Shown here: in pieces, positions 29,749 through 41,402 of the stretch | How positions within the stretch are numbered: the stretch's first letter is position 1 | Layout of the letters: every line of letters begins with the position of its first letter | Source: Theocolax elegans | Taxonomy: Eukaryota; Arthropoda; Insecta; Hymenoptera; Cerocephalidae | DNA length: 64,000 nt | Assembly: GCA_026168455.1 (NCBI GenBank) | Contig: CM047425.1 | Location: 44,898,362-44,962,361, forward strand | Direction: 5' to 3' | Notes under the pieces: model-generated | What the model was told of the DNA's origin: nothing | The model's database searches: none | Seen by the model: the letters and a program-made list of their open reading frames with translations, nothing else | Program-made: the position numbers and the translations under genes

Positions 29749-30496
29749 CCCTGGTAGAAATTCAAAAATATTTTATAGTCGCCAAAGTAGTTTATAGGTA
29801 TAAAATATAGAAATCATAATATTTTGTAGAAAATGTCGATTAAATACCTATTTTATTGGTATAAAATAATTATACTATATTAAATAGCCAAAAAATAGAC
29901 ACAAAATATGCTATTAAATTTAGCACTAGTTTTTATATCTATAAAAAAGCTATAAAAAATATTTGTAAAAATAACCTAAAATTTAATTTTTAAAGTTCAA
30001 AAACTTAAAAATATGTATTGTCAATATACATTTAATGTATAATTATTTACTTAAATAAATTGTTAAAATTTTTTCTAGTATATACAAACACTATTTTTAA
30101 TAGGTAGAAACTAGGTATAAATAATAGCTTAAAAATAGAACTATTAAATACCTAGAAACTTTCTATATTATTTCTAAATAAATAGTTTGAATTTAAAAAT
30201 TAGTATTATTTATTTATTTTTTTGTAAATAAATTTATATTATAGAAGAATGCCCTACTTTTACATATAGTAGCAAAATAATATATTATGTTTTAGGGTAT
30301 AAATAAGTATTATCAAAGTATTCATATGCTTTTAAGAAATTATAATAATATAGAAAAAATGAAGAAGATATGTCTTTGGTAGACATCGTTAAGACCATCA
30401 CTATTTAAATTAGTTAATTACTGCCTAACGTCTTATGTATATAGATCAAAGAATAAATAACAATTATTAAGATATTAATACATGGATGATCTGTAT

Positions 30497-30602
30497 ATAC
30501 AAGTTCCAAACATTTGCGTATGTAAGCGTTGCGTTAGCTTAGTGGATAGAGCGTTTGCGTTTGGTGCGTGCGTTGCGGGGTTCGATTCCCGGTTAGGGCA
30601 AA
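30497..30602 (+). repeat. tRNA-like module (SINE-head type)
   Basis: An A-box-like TTAGCTTAGTGGATAG and a B-box-like GGGGTTCGATTCCC are correctly spaced, ending GGTTAGGGCA. The T-arm pairs with one mismatch, but acceptor and anticodon arms are poor, so it is unlikely to be a working tRNA. The upstream sequence TATACAAGTTC ... TGTAAGCGTTGCGTTAGC is shared with the copy at 51790-51905, so it is a dispersed repeat. Confidence 0.55.
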
Positions 30603-30638
30603 AATTTTTTCAGCGTTTTTCTGCGTCAAATATATGTA

Positions 30639-33505
30639 ATTAGTGTGCGACGCTACTTTTCGACAGGAAGAATTTAATTAGATTGAATTAAAGGCCGACG
30701 GAGGTTCCGTCGTAACGACGTTAAAAATGGCTAGATATCGCCGATTTGTATTTGACTGGGCGCCTGGCGATATTTAAATTAAAAAGAATAATTACGTTAC
30801 AACACTACTCGGCAACCCGGCAAATCTCCACCTCGACTCCTCGTCACAGAGGGAATCCCGACGGCTGACCACCTCGGAACCGGCGGCTTTTAGAGTAAAG
30901 GAAATATGAAATAACACTCTCGAATTCAATAATAATCACCTTCAACGTAATTTATTAAAACTTTTAATAAGAATATTATAAGTTCCGGCACCGACACAAT
31001 ATTAACGCGATCCGCGACCGACTCTCACACGTGTACACACTCACGCAACTCCGTCCGTCCGGCGAATAATAAAATATAAAAGATAAATATTAATAACTCG
31101 GCCGCCCGTCGGGCTAACCGTAACTATACTCGCCTAATTAACTTCTCACAGCTCTAATCAACTCCACTCGATTCTACTCTACTCGAATACTACTCTCACT
31201 CAACTCAACTCTACTCTACAAAAAAATGGCTACTTTACTCCAAAATACTACTGCTTAAAAAAAATACAACGGTCTCGTCGGACGATCAGGTAGCGAATCC
31301 TCGAGACCGGCTTCTTCATCCGGCTCGCGGCGTAGCTTGATCCCCAAAATTAAGGATTTTCCTCCCCACCCTATCGCTATCCTTCTCTAACTTACTCTAC
31401 ACCTTATCTACCGGCGTTGATTAGGGTGGTTGATTGCGTGATCGATACGCGTAGTCAGCCTTGATCTTATTTCCGTCAAGGCCGATTATCCAATAATAGT
31501 GGTTTACTTCACCACCAACCTGTTAATTATTGGGTCGATCACGCAACCAATCATCCCCGACACTCGGAAGGCGCGCAATACAAATAATTAATTACCATAT
31601 CGGTAACCCAGTCGGTGCTGCCGCCCCGTGCCTACCGGCTATGTAATTAATCCTAACTATTCCCGACACACTCATACAACAATTAATATTTAATTTCCGC
31701 ACTATTTACAACTATATACAAATTTAATCAATTAACTACGCGAAGTGATTAAAATAATTAATATAATATCATATACGTGCGCGCGCTATATACAATAGTA
31801 TACACCACTACATAGTTGTGCGCGCCGTCTATATCTATATATATATATATGGGTGGTTCTCTGTGACATCGAAGATGAAAAAAATAAATATTGCTATAAC
31901 TGTGGGAATATGTTTTAGAGGTATCCAGTAGTTCTCCTGAATTTTTTCAGATTTTTTCTGGGCCATTATTTTAAGTTACAGAGAGTCAAAGTTGACATTT
32001 TAGCACTTTTTTGCATTATATGCCCATTTTCATGAATTTTTAGCTCCCAGGGGATGCATTTTTCACTAAAAACATAAGTATGACTTTTTTTGTAAAATTT
32101 TGCAAAATTTTCATTAAAAATACCTTTAAAGACATAAATGTATGCTGTCACACTCTTGTAAGCCATTTAAACCTTAAATAGTGAAAATCAGCAATTCTGC
32201 TCCGGACTCTGGTAACCTAATACTGTCTAAAAGATGTATTTTTATAGTCAGAAACTGCCTAAAAATTTCCAGAGTGGGTCTAAATCATTAAGATCACTTA
32301 TGGTCAAAATATCCGGGAAAAGTGCCCGAAATATTAATAGAAATGTATATTTGTTGCCTTATAACGATGAATCTATTAGCATGATCATTGCAAAAAAATT
32401 TGTGCACTTACCTTGGAGTGGTAGAAAAGTATCTTCACTTGTTTCAGTATCCATCTAATCCCCTGTAAGCTGCTAAAAATACAAATATTATTATACAAAT
32501 GTAAAAAATTAATTTTGAAACATTTATAATGCTGAATTTTTAGTTTTACATCCCTTACAAGAATTATAATACTAATCTGAAGGATTACTATAAATATATA
32601 AACATCATTATTACAATAACTGAATATACGTATTTAATACAAAAGATATATAAATAAATCGGATATATAATTATAATGAATAATATGATAACGTGACAGT
32701 GACAAGTTTGTGAAATCTAAACAATGTATTGCTGAATAATAATAATAATAATGTTGATACTGTTATAGTAATCCTTCAGATTAGTATTATAATTCTTGTA
32801 AGGAATGTAAAACTAAAAATCCAGCATTATAAATGTTTAAATAATAATTTTTTATAATTTCATAATAATATTTGTATTTTTAGCAGCTTACAGGGGATTA
32901 GATGGATACTGAAACAAGTGGAGATACTTTTCTACCATTCCAAGGTAAGTGCATAAATTTTTTTGCAATGATCATGCTACTAGATTCATCGTTCTAAGGC
33001 AACAAATATACATTTTTATTAATATTTCGGGCACTTTTCCCGGATATTTTGACCATAAGTGATCTTAATGATTTAGACCCACTCTGGAAATTTTTAGGCA
33101 GTTTCTGACTATAAAAAGACATCTTTTAGACAGTATTAGGTTACCAGAGTCCGGAGCAGAATTGCTGATTTTCACTATTTAAGGTTTAAATGGCTTACAA
33201 GAGTGTGTCAGCATACATTTATGTCTTTAAAAGTATTTTTAATGAAAAGTTCGGAAAATTTTACAAAAAAAGTCATACTTATGTTTTTAGTGAAATATGC
33301 ATCCCCTGGGAGCTAAAAATTCATGAAAATGGGCATATAATGCAAAAAAGTGCTAAAATGTCAACTTTGACTCTCTGTAACTTAAAATAATGGCCCAGAA
33401 AAAATCTGAAAAAATTCAGGAGAACTACTGGATACCTCTAAAACATATTCCCACAGTTATAGCAATATTTATTTTTTTCATCTTCGATGTCACAGAGAAC
33501 CTCCC

Positions 33506-33536
<31 letters not shown>

Positions 33537-34170
33537 TATATACATTCTAGTATGCCGTGGTATACCTTCACACGCATACATTAGGTATACCGCGACTCCT
33601 ACTCTACTCGCGCGCTCCCCTCGCTCCGCGCGCTCTCTCCCCTAATCCCACTACGGTCGCTCACTCGAGCTTCTCGCGCGCGTTACACTCTCGCTGCTCG
33701 AGTGATCCCCCCCTGCCCGCGCACCTCGCTTAGTGCCACACGATCGTCGCCGTAGGTGCCGCGTTCCCCGGTATACGGGTGTAAGGTGGGGGAGCACCCT
33801 GGCTCTCCCGACTAGTTGTACGTAGTTCGGGCGTGCGCGCACCCATGCGCCATCTCGACCGTCGTCGTCTGCTGAGCACGTGTGACGGTTGAGGTTAGGA
33901 CGCCGCCTAACCTCCCGTCTTGTTGACATCAGCAGCGGGTACGCCAGGTATTGTGAGACGACCTGGGCTCGGTCCTTGGCTCACGATACCTCTCGGCCGT
34001 GGTCTGGGTCGTAATCCGCGTACTACCGTCGGGTATCGGTCGCGTCCTTCGTCGGCTCCGTCGCTAAAACATACCCATACCGTGGGTATCAGTGTTTATT
34101 TTAAAGTGTATCGGTGCACTTCGGTCCGCCAGCGAGGGATTCGCTACCTGCGACGCGATCGCGAGCAATC
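30639..34170. repeat. GC-rich LTR-like block split by foldback 2
   Basis: 30639-31850 and 33506-34170 flank foldback 2 and are compositionally distinct from their surroundings: CG-rich, with 'GTGCGCGCGCTATATA', CT-rich stretches and TTTATTAAAACTTTTAATA. The composition and the similar block at 56383-57410 suggest a solo LTR or LTR fragment. Clean ends and a target duplication were not found. ORFs of 84-92 codons in the GC-rich part have no recognisable content. Confidence 0.4.
31851..33505. mobile_element. Foldback element 2 (1655-bp palindrome)
   Basis: The ends are GGGTGGTTCTCTGTGACATC and its near-complement ending at 33505, in a TATATA tract. Arms of about 770 bp are nearly identical, with a spacer near 32625-32735. 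Older copies of its arms lie at 24786-26465 and 27507-28090. Frames in the arms give 60-74-codon ORFs without signatures. Confidence 0.9.
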
Positions 34171-34187
34171 GTAATGTAAAAATTATG

Positions 34188-34223
34188 CATGCACATGACT
34201 TGTAAATACAAGCCATGTGCATG
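34188..34223. other. 36-nt hairpin
   Basis: CATGCACATGACTTGT is followed by AAAT and then the complementary ACAAGCCATGTGCATG, a 16-position stem with one mismatch. It lies at the edge of the GC-rich block; possibly a terminator-like or LTR-end structure. Confidence 0.6.
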
Positions 34224-34726
34224 TACTTGTGCGTTGTACATTTTACAACGTTACAAGTGTAAATATATAAACTAAAACAATATAAAAATAAATATAAGTT
34301 AATTAAAAATAATAATAAGGTTTCAAAAAAGAAATTCTTCTCTAATTTTTTTTGAGTTATGTATATATATAAATACTTTTTAATTTCTGCATTATTTTTG
34401 TATTCTTTAAAAATGCTTTAAAAATCCTGATTGCTCAATTTATGAGATAGATAAATTATTTTATATTAATAAAATATTGTTTCTAACCATAACGTAATAA
34501 CGTTTAAGTAATTTATAAGCCTGAAAAATATAAGAACAAACTTATAACTACATTATAGGTAGAAAATGCCGAATCCCAATAGACCATATTTAATGTTAAA
34601 TTTAGGGACCAAAGAACGTTACACATATAGGAATAAAATAGGTATTTTTTATACCTAGAATATTGGTAGTACAGTATAAAAAATTCCTATTTTATCGGTA
34701 AAAAATTGTTCGTATTTCCACCAGGG

Positions 34727-35430
34727 GTATAATAATTCTTATATGACGACTAATGCAAGTAAACTTTGTAAAATATTTGTATACATTTGTATGTATTCTT
34801 TATTAGTATACATTTGTTAGATAAGTTTTGCTTCGTTATTCTTCAAATAGTTAAATATAGTAACCTGACTAGTAGAAAAATATTTCAATTATACAATATT
34901 TCTATGTATTCTTAGTTTTGTGCCCTTTAGTTTCAAATGTTTTTCATTAATATTCTTCATGCATATAATGATAGAAGTTTTTATTACAAACTACTAATAA
35001 ACATCAAAGAAATCTTAAATATTTCTATATTTAAGTGATTTATTAATGGTTATAGAAATAACTGTCAGACTCGAGCGACACTTGCAGGTATTCTTAATTT
35101 TGTGCCCTTTAATTATAAATATTTTTCAATGTTATTCTTCATGAAAGTAAAGATAGTGGTTTTCTACAGTAAGCTAGTAATAAACATCAAAAAGAAATAT
35201 TAAATTTAATTTTCAATAAAGTAATCCAATTTTGTTAATCTTTTATATGATTCGATGATTCATGTTAACATTTAAAATAATTCAGAATTTGTTACGGAAT
35301 TAGTATGTATTCATTATTTAGCATTATCTTGTAATAAAGTTTATACTTCATTATTTTTCTAATATGAAAGCATATTAACCTATTTTTAGAAAAAATATTT
35401 CAATTGTACAATATTTCTATGTGTTCTTAG
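34727..35430. repeat. Degenerate tandem repeats, right block
   Basis: These are further copies of the units at 29165-29748 (ATAACTGTCAGACTCGAG at about 35057, ACTAATAAACATCAAAGA at about 34988, and CAATATTTCTATGT twice). No coding capacity. Confidence 0.7.
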
Positions 35431-35921
35431 TAACACCAAAGCCACTTGAGAAATACAAATTTCGCGCCAAAAATGTAATCGACTATTCCGTGCTTATTGT
35501 AATACTAAACCGCTCATTTATGTGACACTACTGATTAAACCCTATAAACGAACCACATAGGTTGCTTGACAATCATGATCACAAAATTTATATGAACTTT
35601 ACATAAACTTTAGGTTTGGCTAAACTTGATATGGGGTTGGCCAACGAGACTGAGCCGAACTTGTGTAACTGACTGTTCAAGTTTGGCGAAAGTGTATCAA
35701 AAGTTCATCTAAAATTGATATAAAGTTTTTATAAGGTTTTGTTACAATTACTGACAAATAAAATAAAGTTTATACTAAGTTTAACCGAACTCAATATCAA
35801 CGTGATATCAAGTTCAAGTATATATTAAAATATTAATTAAAACATAATTAAATACATAAAATTTTCAATTTAAATAGAAAAAACTTATCTGATGCAGCGG
35901 TTCAAAATGAATCTTCATGTG
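35431..35921. other. Intergenic, repeat-like, no gene
   Basis: AT-rich, with internal echoes of 'AAACTTGATAT' and 'GTTTGGC' (35610-35830), perhaps a decayed palindromic element. Nothing coding seen. Confidence 0.4.
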
Positions 35922-36384
35922 TCGTATTTTCTATCCTGACATCGTTGTCCGGATTACGCCTTAATACGTACACCGATCGCGCAACGATGCTCTGTCAAAT
36001 CGTTTACACACTAAACGGCGACTCACGATTATTACAATTGCAGTTATTAAACTGTCAGATTTGAAAAAATAACCTGATCTGCTGGTCCTTCTCGCGCCGC
36101 ATTCGCAACGGTACTGACGAATCGGTTAGATATCGATAAATTAGCCGATGAGAAAAACCAAAACAATGTTGTTTTGGCAACTAACCCTAGCGTCAGTTCA
36201 CTCGCGAGAGCAGCGCGAAAAGGATCAGCGGACCAGGTTATATTTTGCGAATCTAAACGATTGTGTGTGCAATTGTAATAATCGTGAGTCGTCGTTTAGT
36301 GTGTAAACGAGTTGACAGAGCATCGTTGCGCGATTGGTGTACGTAAGGCGTAATCCGGACAACGATGTCAGCATAGAAAATACG
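35922..36384. mobile_element. Foldback element 3 (463-bp palindrome)
   Basis: The left arm begins CGTATTTTCTATCCTGACAT and the right arm returns its complement, ending at 36384. Inner parts (CCTGATCTGCTGGTCC and GGATCAGCGGACCAGG) also pair, so most of the unit is palindromic. GC content is higher than in the flanks. Confidence 0.85.
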
Positions 36385-37207
36385 ATTGGATAAACGTAAT
36401 TACCCTGTTGAAAGAACCTCATATAAAACTATAAAAAAAATTTTTTATCGTACTTCATGTGGCTTTTGCACCCGGAGTTTGCGATAGAATGCTATACATT
36501 ATTTAATAGGAATCGGAAAGAATAAGCTTATAACTATAGGCTTCATAATGAACACCTCATAAAATGCGATAAAAATAAATTTGTTTATAAGGTTTTACAG
36601 GAATAAACGTGTAACATAAAAGAGCATAAAATAGTTTATCGGAGTATATCGGGTACACATTTATATTTAAATATTTTGTATTTATATTGTTTAAATGAAT
36701 TTATCGTTCGTCAAAGTAATCTTTAGTACAAATGTAGCTTTATTGATTCTCACGAACACAGTTGTTAACAGAATTTTTCCGACGTTTCGGACGTTTTATC
36801 GCCGTCCCTTTTCAAGGCTAAAAAGTATATAAATTACAGTTTAAAGAAATAGAAGTAAATTAGTTAAAACATACAACGAAACATTTTACTCGATGTTCAA
36901 AACAACTTCACACACTCACCAAATTAAAAAAAAAGCACAACATATCACTCGTGTGGTTACACTTCGGCAAAAGAAGAAGAAAAGAAATTACACATCAATC
37001 TATAAAAATTAACAAATCAAATTCAATTCTTGCATTAAAACAATAATTTTTACGATAAAACAATTTAATAAATATCTTTTAACTACCTACGTTGTCGCCA
37101 TCAGAACACTCGTTTTTTAAAAAAATATACATAGGACCTCCCCGAAGGGAGTCCCAAGTCACAATTAACATTCATAATGCTAACAGACTCGTGCGTAACC
37201 TCTTACC
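36385..37207. other. Intergenic, with Penelope-like motif
   Basis: Mostly AT-rich. Minus-strand 36779-36818 reads CTTGAAAAGGGACGGCGAT ... CGTCCGAAACGTCGG, a string resembling the hammerhead-related motif found in terminal repeats of Penelope-like elements. No reverse transcriptase frame was seen nearby. Confidence 0.35.
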
Positions 37208-37357
37208 AATACATTCACAATATATTCGTCCCGTACATCATTAAATCCATCAAAAATAGAGGGGGGAACACTCTGTGCCTTAGTCTCGCAATACAGTGTT
37301 CCCCTCTCTTTTTGATGGATTTAATGATGTACGGGACGAATATATTGTGAATGTATT
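37208..37357. other. 150-nt long hairpin
   Basis: AATACATTCACAATATATTC at the left and its exact complement at the right form a stem of about 60 bp (minor internal loops in the G-rich part) around a 20-nt loop near 37277-37292. No ORF. It could be a tiny MITE or a precursor of small RNA. Confidence 0.8.
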
Positions 37358-38164
37358 AATGGCAGAACGTGCGGGAGAATGTCTGGTTGATTTACCCCAG
37401 ACTTTTAAAATAATTATAAACTCTGGCAAAACGTGCGGGGGAAAGTCTGGTTGATTTAAAATATATTAAGTCTGGCAAAAAGTATGGGATATAGTCTCAC
37501 CAGCTAGACTTTGCCAAGACTTTATAAGCCAGACTTTTCCCAGACGTTCCCCAGACTTTTTTTTACACGAGATTTGTGACTTCCCATTTTTTCAAAAGAA
37601 TGCCTTTACGTTTGTCAATTATATCGCCCCAGGGATTATGACGGGCATTCTCGACGAGTGGCGTTCTCATGTCAATCTATAAACTAACTAGGACGATTGG
37701 CCAGGTCGTGTACAGCGATGAAACGCTTTTTCGAACCTTTCCTGCCCATTTCATGGTTTTCATTCCAATTTACAAACATTTTCTGAACATCAAAAATGCT
37801 TTTGGAATTTTAAGTAGACTAAGAAAAATGGGCCATTTTAGCTAGGAATAATAACTATGAACAAGCTCCTAAAAATGATTTGGCTCAATTTGAGAGAAAA
37901 ATGATAAACGTTAAAATATCTTTAAAAATACTATTTATATAGCGTAAATAAGCGTCTGTATCTATTACAAATGGTAAAACCGATCAAATTTCACAACACG
38001 CTTTAAGTTTTTTTTACTGCAGGATTACCCGAAAAGCTGTTTCATATTTGAAGGTTACGTCCATCTAAGAAATGGTCGAAAAATGTGTGAAAAAGCGTTT
38101 CATTTTGAGATAGAACCTGACCAGTTTCACTGGCCATTTCTTAGCTTTAAGCCCATTTTCGATA
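37358..38164. repeat. Dispersed repeat fragments
   Basis: GTCTGG and CCAGAC motifs repeat several times, also inverted, at 37380-37560. 37700-38163 shares GAAACGCTTTTTC and GGTCGAAAAATG strings with 28740-28810 and ends TTCTACCAGGGA. These are probably relics of the CCCTGGTAGAA family. Confidence 0.5.
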
Positions 38165-38690
38165 TTTAAAATTCTACCAGGGAGGTGGTTTAATTCATTA
38201 ATAAAAATATTTTTATATTGATTATTGGCATAAAGGGCCACTAAGAATAAATTATTATTGATAGATATTTTAATAATAGTGTACTCTAGTATACTGTGGT
38301 TCATTGAAGAGGGGGAATGAATCATATCATATTTGATATTATTTCGAATAATTATGGCAGCGCCACCACCTTTTTGGCTTGTATATCTGTCAGATCTAAT
38401 TATATTAAAATTAGAAAACAGGATTTTGTGTCGTTGATTAAGTTTGGTTTCGCAATATCAAGTTTGTTGTACGTTTGTAATGAAATTATAAAGGTCGAAA
38501 CGCTTGTTTAGAGAGACAAGTAGATTGACATTGATTGATGCGCATTTAATGAGATTAAGATTGTGATTGGTTATGATATTACAATTATTGAAAGATGTGG
38601 TAGCCATTTTCGTATAAATGATTAATTTTTTCGGTATTATAACTAATGAGTTCGAATAAGGTATCAAATTGTATTTTCGAATTATTAATT
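38165..38690 (-). pseudogene. Jockey-like LINE ORF2, endonuclease part
   Basis: The conceptual minus-strand reading gives an AP-type endonuclease start (KCASINVNLLVSLNKRFD), then, after a frameshift, the metal-binding ETKLN and KGGGAAIIIRNNI, then ISINNNLFLVALYANN. This is the order seen in jockey-clade EEP nucleases, which nick target DNA. The rest of ORF2, including RT, is missing: it is cut at about 38165 by other repeats. At least one frameshift makes it nonfunctional. Confidence 0.75.
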
Positions 38691-38989
38691 ATTTGCGATT
38701 TGAAATCTTGTAAGATATTAAAGATATTGACGTTTTGATTAGCAAACAAAGAATCGGCAGCGTTGGGACCAGTCCATATGCATGTCTTTCTTGAATACGA
38801 TTGTTATATATGGTATTATGAGAGATTGTTATAGTCATAATTGTGGGAATGATTTATTGTTAAGTATATTTTCGCTAATTTTGTTCAATTTAGAATTACA
38901 TTTTGAATTTGTATTTGCTCGTTATGTGTTTTTAATTTGCTTAGTGAATTTGATAAAATGGCAGTCTTTATACGAGGCAGGACGGCCAA

Positions 38990-39372
38990 ATGAGTCGCAG
39001 TTTACACAGTAAATTTCTTCTTTTTGAATTGTGTATTTAACTATCTAGCGTTCGCCTGGTTTTTGTGAATGTTTACATTTAACACAGCGATATCCGAGAT
39101 TCCAATTACTACTCGAGTGTCCAATTTTTTGACAACTTGTGCATAGAAAACTGTCATTTTTTAGCGGTTCCCATTAGATTTTTTGGTAAAGAACAACTTT
39201 AATTTTTGTAATGTTTTAGATTTTGCTGTCATTACTGAATTGGATTAGGAAGTGACGATTTTCTGGCTTATTTTTGTTGCTATTTTTATTATTTTAATTT
39301 CTGGTATGTTAAGTTCTAATAAATCATTTTTTATATCGGTTTCATTGAAATTGCCATGTAGCCCTTTGAGAC
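38990..39372 (-). pseudogene. Jockey-like LINE ORF1, C-terminal zinc knuckles
   Basis: The minus-strand reading contains GNFNETDIKNDLLEL (RRM-like region of jockey ORF1), followed by Cys/His motifs CTSCQKIGHS, YRCVKCKHSQKPGE and YCVNCDSFG, the triple-knuckle arrangement of jockey-clade Gag-like proteins that bind nucleic acid. Stops and shifts are present. It is separated from the rest of ORF1 by foldback 4. Confidence 0.75.
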
Positions 39373-40463
39373 CCACGTAAAAAAATAGTATACAGATTGT
39401 ATACAAAATGTACACAATTTATTTTATACAAATAGTATACAGTATTGGTTGTATATAATATGTATAAAATCTGTATAAGATCTGTAAAAAAATAGTCTAC
39501 ACAATTTGGTAAATACAAAAAGTAAAGAAATTTCTTTCTTTCTTATTTTCGTATGAATAAAAAATGTGGAAAATTAAAAAAAAAGAAAATATATTAGGCA
39601 TTATGAAACAGATGCAGCACTGCCCTGTAAACGAGAAAAACTTAAGAGGTTATGGACATCAGAACCATCGATGATGAGTAGATTAACGCAACAAAGAATT
39701 GTAGCTGCCACTGACACCAACGATCTTGAAAAATTGTCAACAACTTTTCCTCGCGATTTAGCCAAAACATCCGAACTATCATTTCGTTACACCCAACGGA
39801 CTCTTCAACATCGTCTTGCACATCGACTTGCACATCATGAAGGTTAGACAGGATCTGACTGAATGTTTTGTTCTTTGGTTGTCAAGTCGTATTTCAACTA
39901 TTTTATTAGCAACCGAAAAAGAAGATGAAGATTGAACATTCACTTGACAACCAAAGAACAAAACATTCAGTCAGATCCTGTCTAATCTTCATGATGTGCA
40001 AGTCGATGTGCAAGACGATGTTGAAGAGTCTGTTGGGTGTAACGAAATGTTAGTTCGGATGTTTTGGCTAAATCGCGAGGAAAAGTTATTGGCATTTTTT
40101 CAAGATCGTTGGTGTCAGTGGAAGCAGCAATTCTTTGTTGCGTTAATCTCCTCATCATCGATGGTTCTGATGTCCATAACCTCTAAAGTTTTTCTCGTTT
40201 ACAGGGCAGTGCTGCAGCTGTTTCATAATGCCTAATATATTTTCTTTTTTTTAATTTTCCAGATTTTTTATTCATACGAAAATAAGAAAGAAAGAAATTT
40301 ATTTACTTTTTGTACACAATTTTTACCAAATTGTGTAGACTATTTTTTTACAGATCGTATACAGATTTTATACATATTGTATACAACCAATATTGTATAC
40401 TATTTGTATAAAATAAATTGTGTACATTTTGTATACAATCTGTATACTATTTTTTTACGTGGG
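39373..40463. mobile_element. Foldback element 4 (1091-bp palindrome) inside LINE ORF1
   Basis: The ends are CCCACGTAAAAAAATAG and its complement. The outer arms carry GTATAC-rich repeats and the inner arms pair with few differences; the spacer is near 39890-39942. It cuts the LINE ORF1 frame between KPKNL and the following GNFNET. The ORFs of 60-79 codons in its arms are mirror artefacts. Confidence 0.9.
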
Positions 40464-40871
40464 GAATTAGGTTTTTCGGTTTATCGCTTTTGAGAGTATA
40501 CGAAAATGATTTATTTGACATTGTTTACTTTTAATATATTATTAATAGTTCTATAACTTACAAGATCATTTGCAAAAATGATAAGGTTACTTGCATCAAT
40601 TTGTTTCAGATCAAAAGCGTTTTTGGAAATCTTATTATTAATTAATAGTGTAATAAAATGGTTGATGTTAATATTCCAGGTTTTAATCGGCGGGATTTTA
40701 ACACGCTTATTTGAGTCGGCGATATTGTTGGCGATAATCGGTGTCGTATTTTGTTGTGTCGATGACCTATCATAATAAGGCTGTTGATGCGTCGAGGTCA
40801 AAACTTCCGAGTGTTGCGTTCCTAATACTTCGAATCGATTGGGAGTTAGTACTAATGTTTTTAGTACTAAT
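40464..40871 (-). pseudogene. Jockey-like LINE ORF1, middle part
   Basis: The minus-strand reading gives LTPNRFEVLGT, KRVKIPPIKT and, after a frameshift, LKSDKPKNL, the familiar order of jockey-clade ORF1 before its RRM and zinc knuckles. The N-terminal part lies 8.8 kb away at 49662-49928 because an AAAGAATTCTTTAA-ended element holding Gypsy-B intervenes. Confidence 0.7.
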
Positions 40872-41402
40872 AAAGAATTCTTTAAAGTCGAATGAATTTT
40901 TACGAATGGTATATCCCATGAAAGAAATATTAAAGACGTGAAAAAGAAATCTTTTATTACAAAAAAAATAATTAAATATTTGAAAAGTATTCTTTTATAC
41001 TTCTAAAAGTCATTCCACATAAAAACAACCCACAGATTCTCAAAGAACTCTTTTTCAATTCTTTTTTGAGTTTTCTTAATGCGGATTGTAACGTCGTTTT
41101 AAACCGTTCAGAAAGAATTCTTTTTGATTTCTTTTATAAATCACTCTCTAAATTTTGAAGAGTGAAATATCACTCGAATGGAGTGATAATTCACTCTTTA
41201 ACTAGTCAAAAGTGCAGCAGTCGGCTTCAAGTTAAAAATCACTTTTTGTATGATTTATTCACTCTTCAAAGAGTGAAAAAACCCATATAAAAAATTTATT
41301 TTGTAGCGGCTTGCTGGGTCACATTTTTCTATTTTTTTCTATTTTATTTAGCATTTTAAACATTTGAATTTATTAAATATATATTTTCTGAAATTAAATA
41401 GA

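Larger units (their letters stand above)
29749..34726. mobile_element. CCCTGG-ended element, expanded by nested insertions
   Basis: Left end CCCTGGTAGAAATTC and right end ATTTCCACCAGGG (allowing a mismatch) are inverted repeats. Joining the flanks gives TTATCCAG/TATAATAATTCTTAT, which exists uninterrupted at about 29342-29363, so the boundaries are supported. Most of the length is later insertions: a tRNA-like module, a GC-rich LTR-like block and foldback 2. The element proper, about 29749-30490 plus 34250-34726, is AT-rich and noncoding. Confidence 0.65.

Noticed and set aside
30528..30602. Functional tRNA gene
   Set aside because: Acceptor and anticodon arms do not pair well and the sequence is part of a dispersed repeat.
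33651..34174. GC-rich ORFs of 84-92 codons on both strands
   Set aside because: No domain, start context or conservation; open frames are expected in CG-rich DNA lacking stops.
39642..40235. Two similar ORFs (63 and 79 codons) on opposite strands
   Set aside because: They are mirror images from the arms of foldback 4, not a gene pair.
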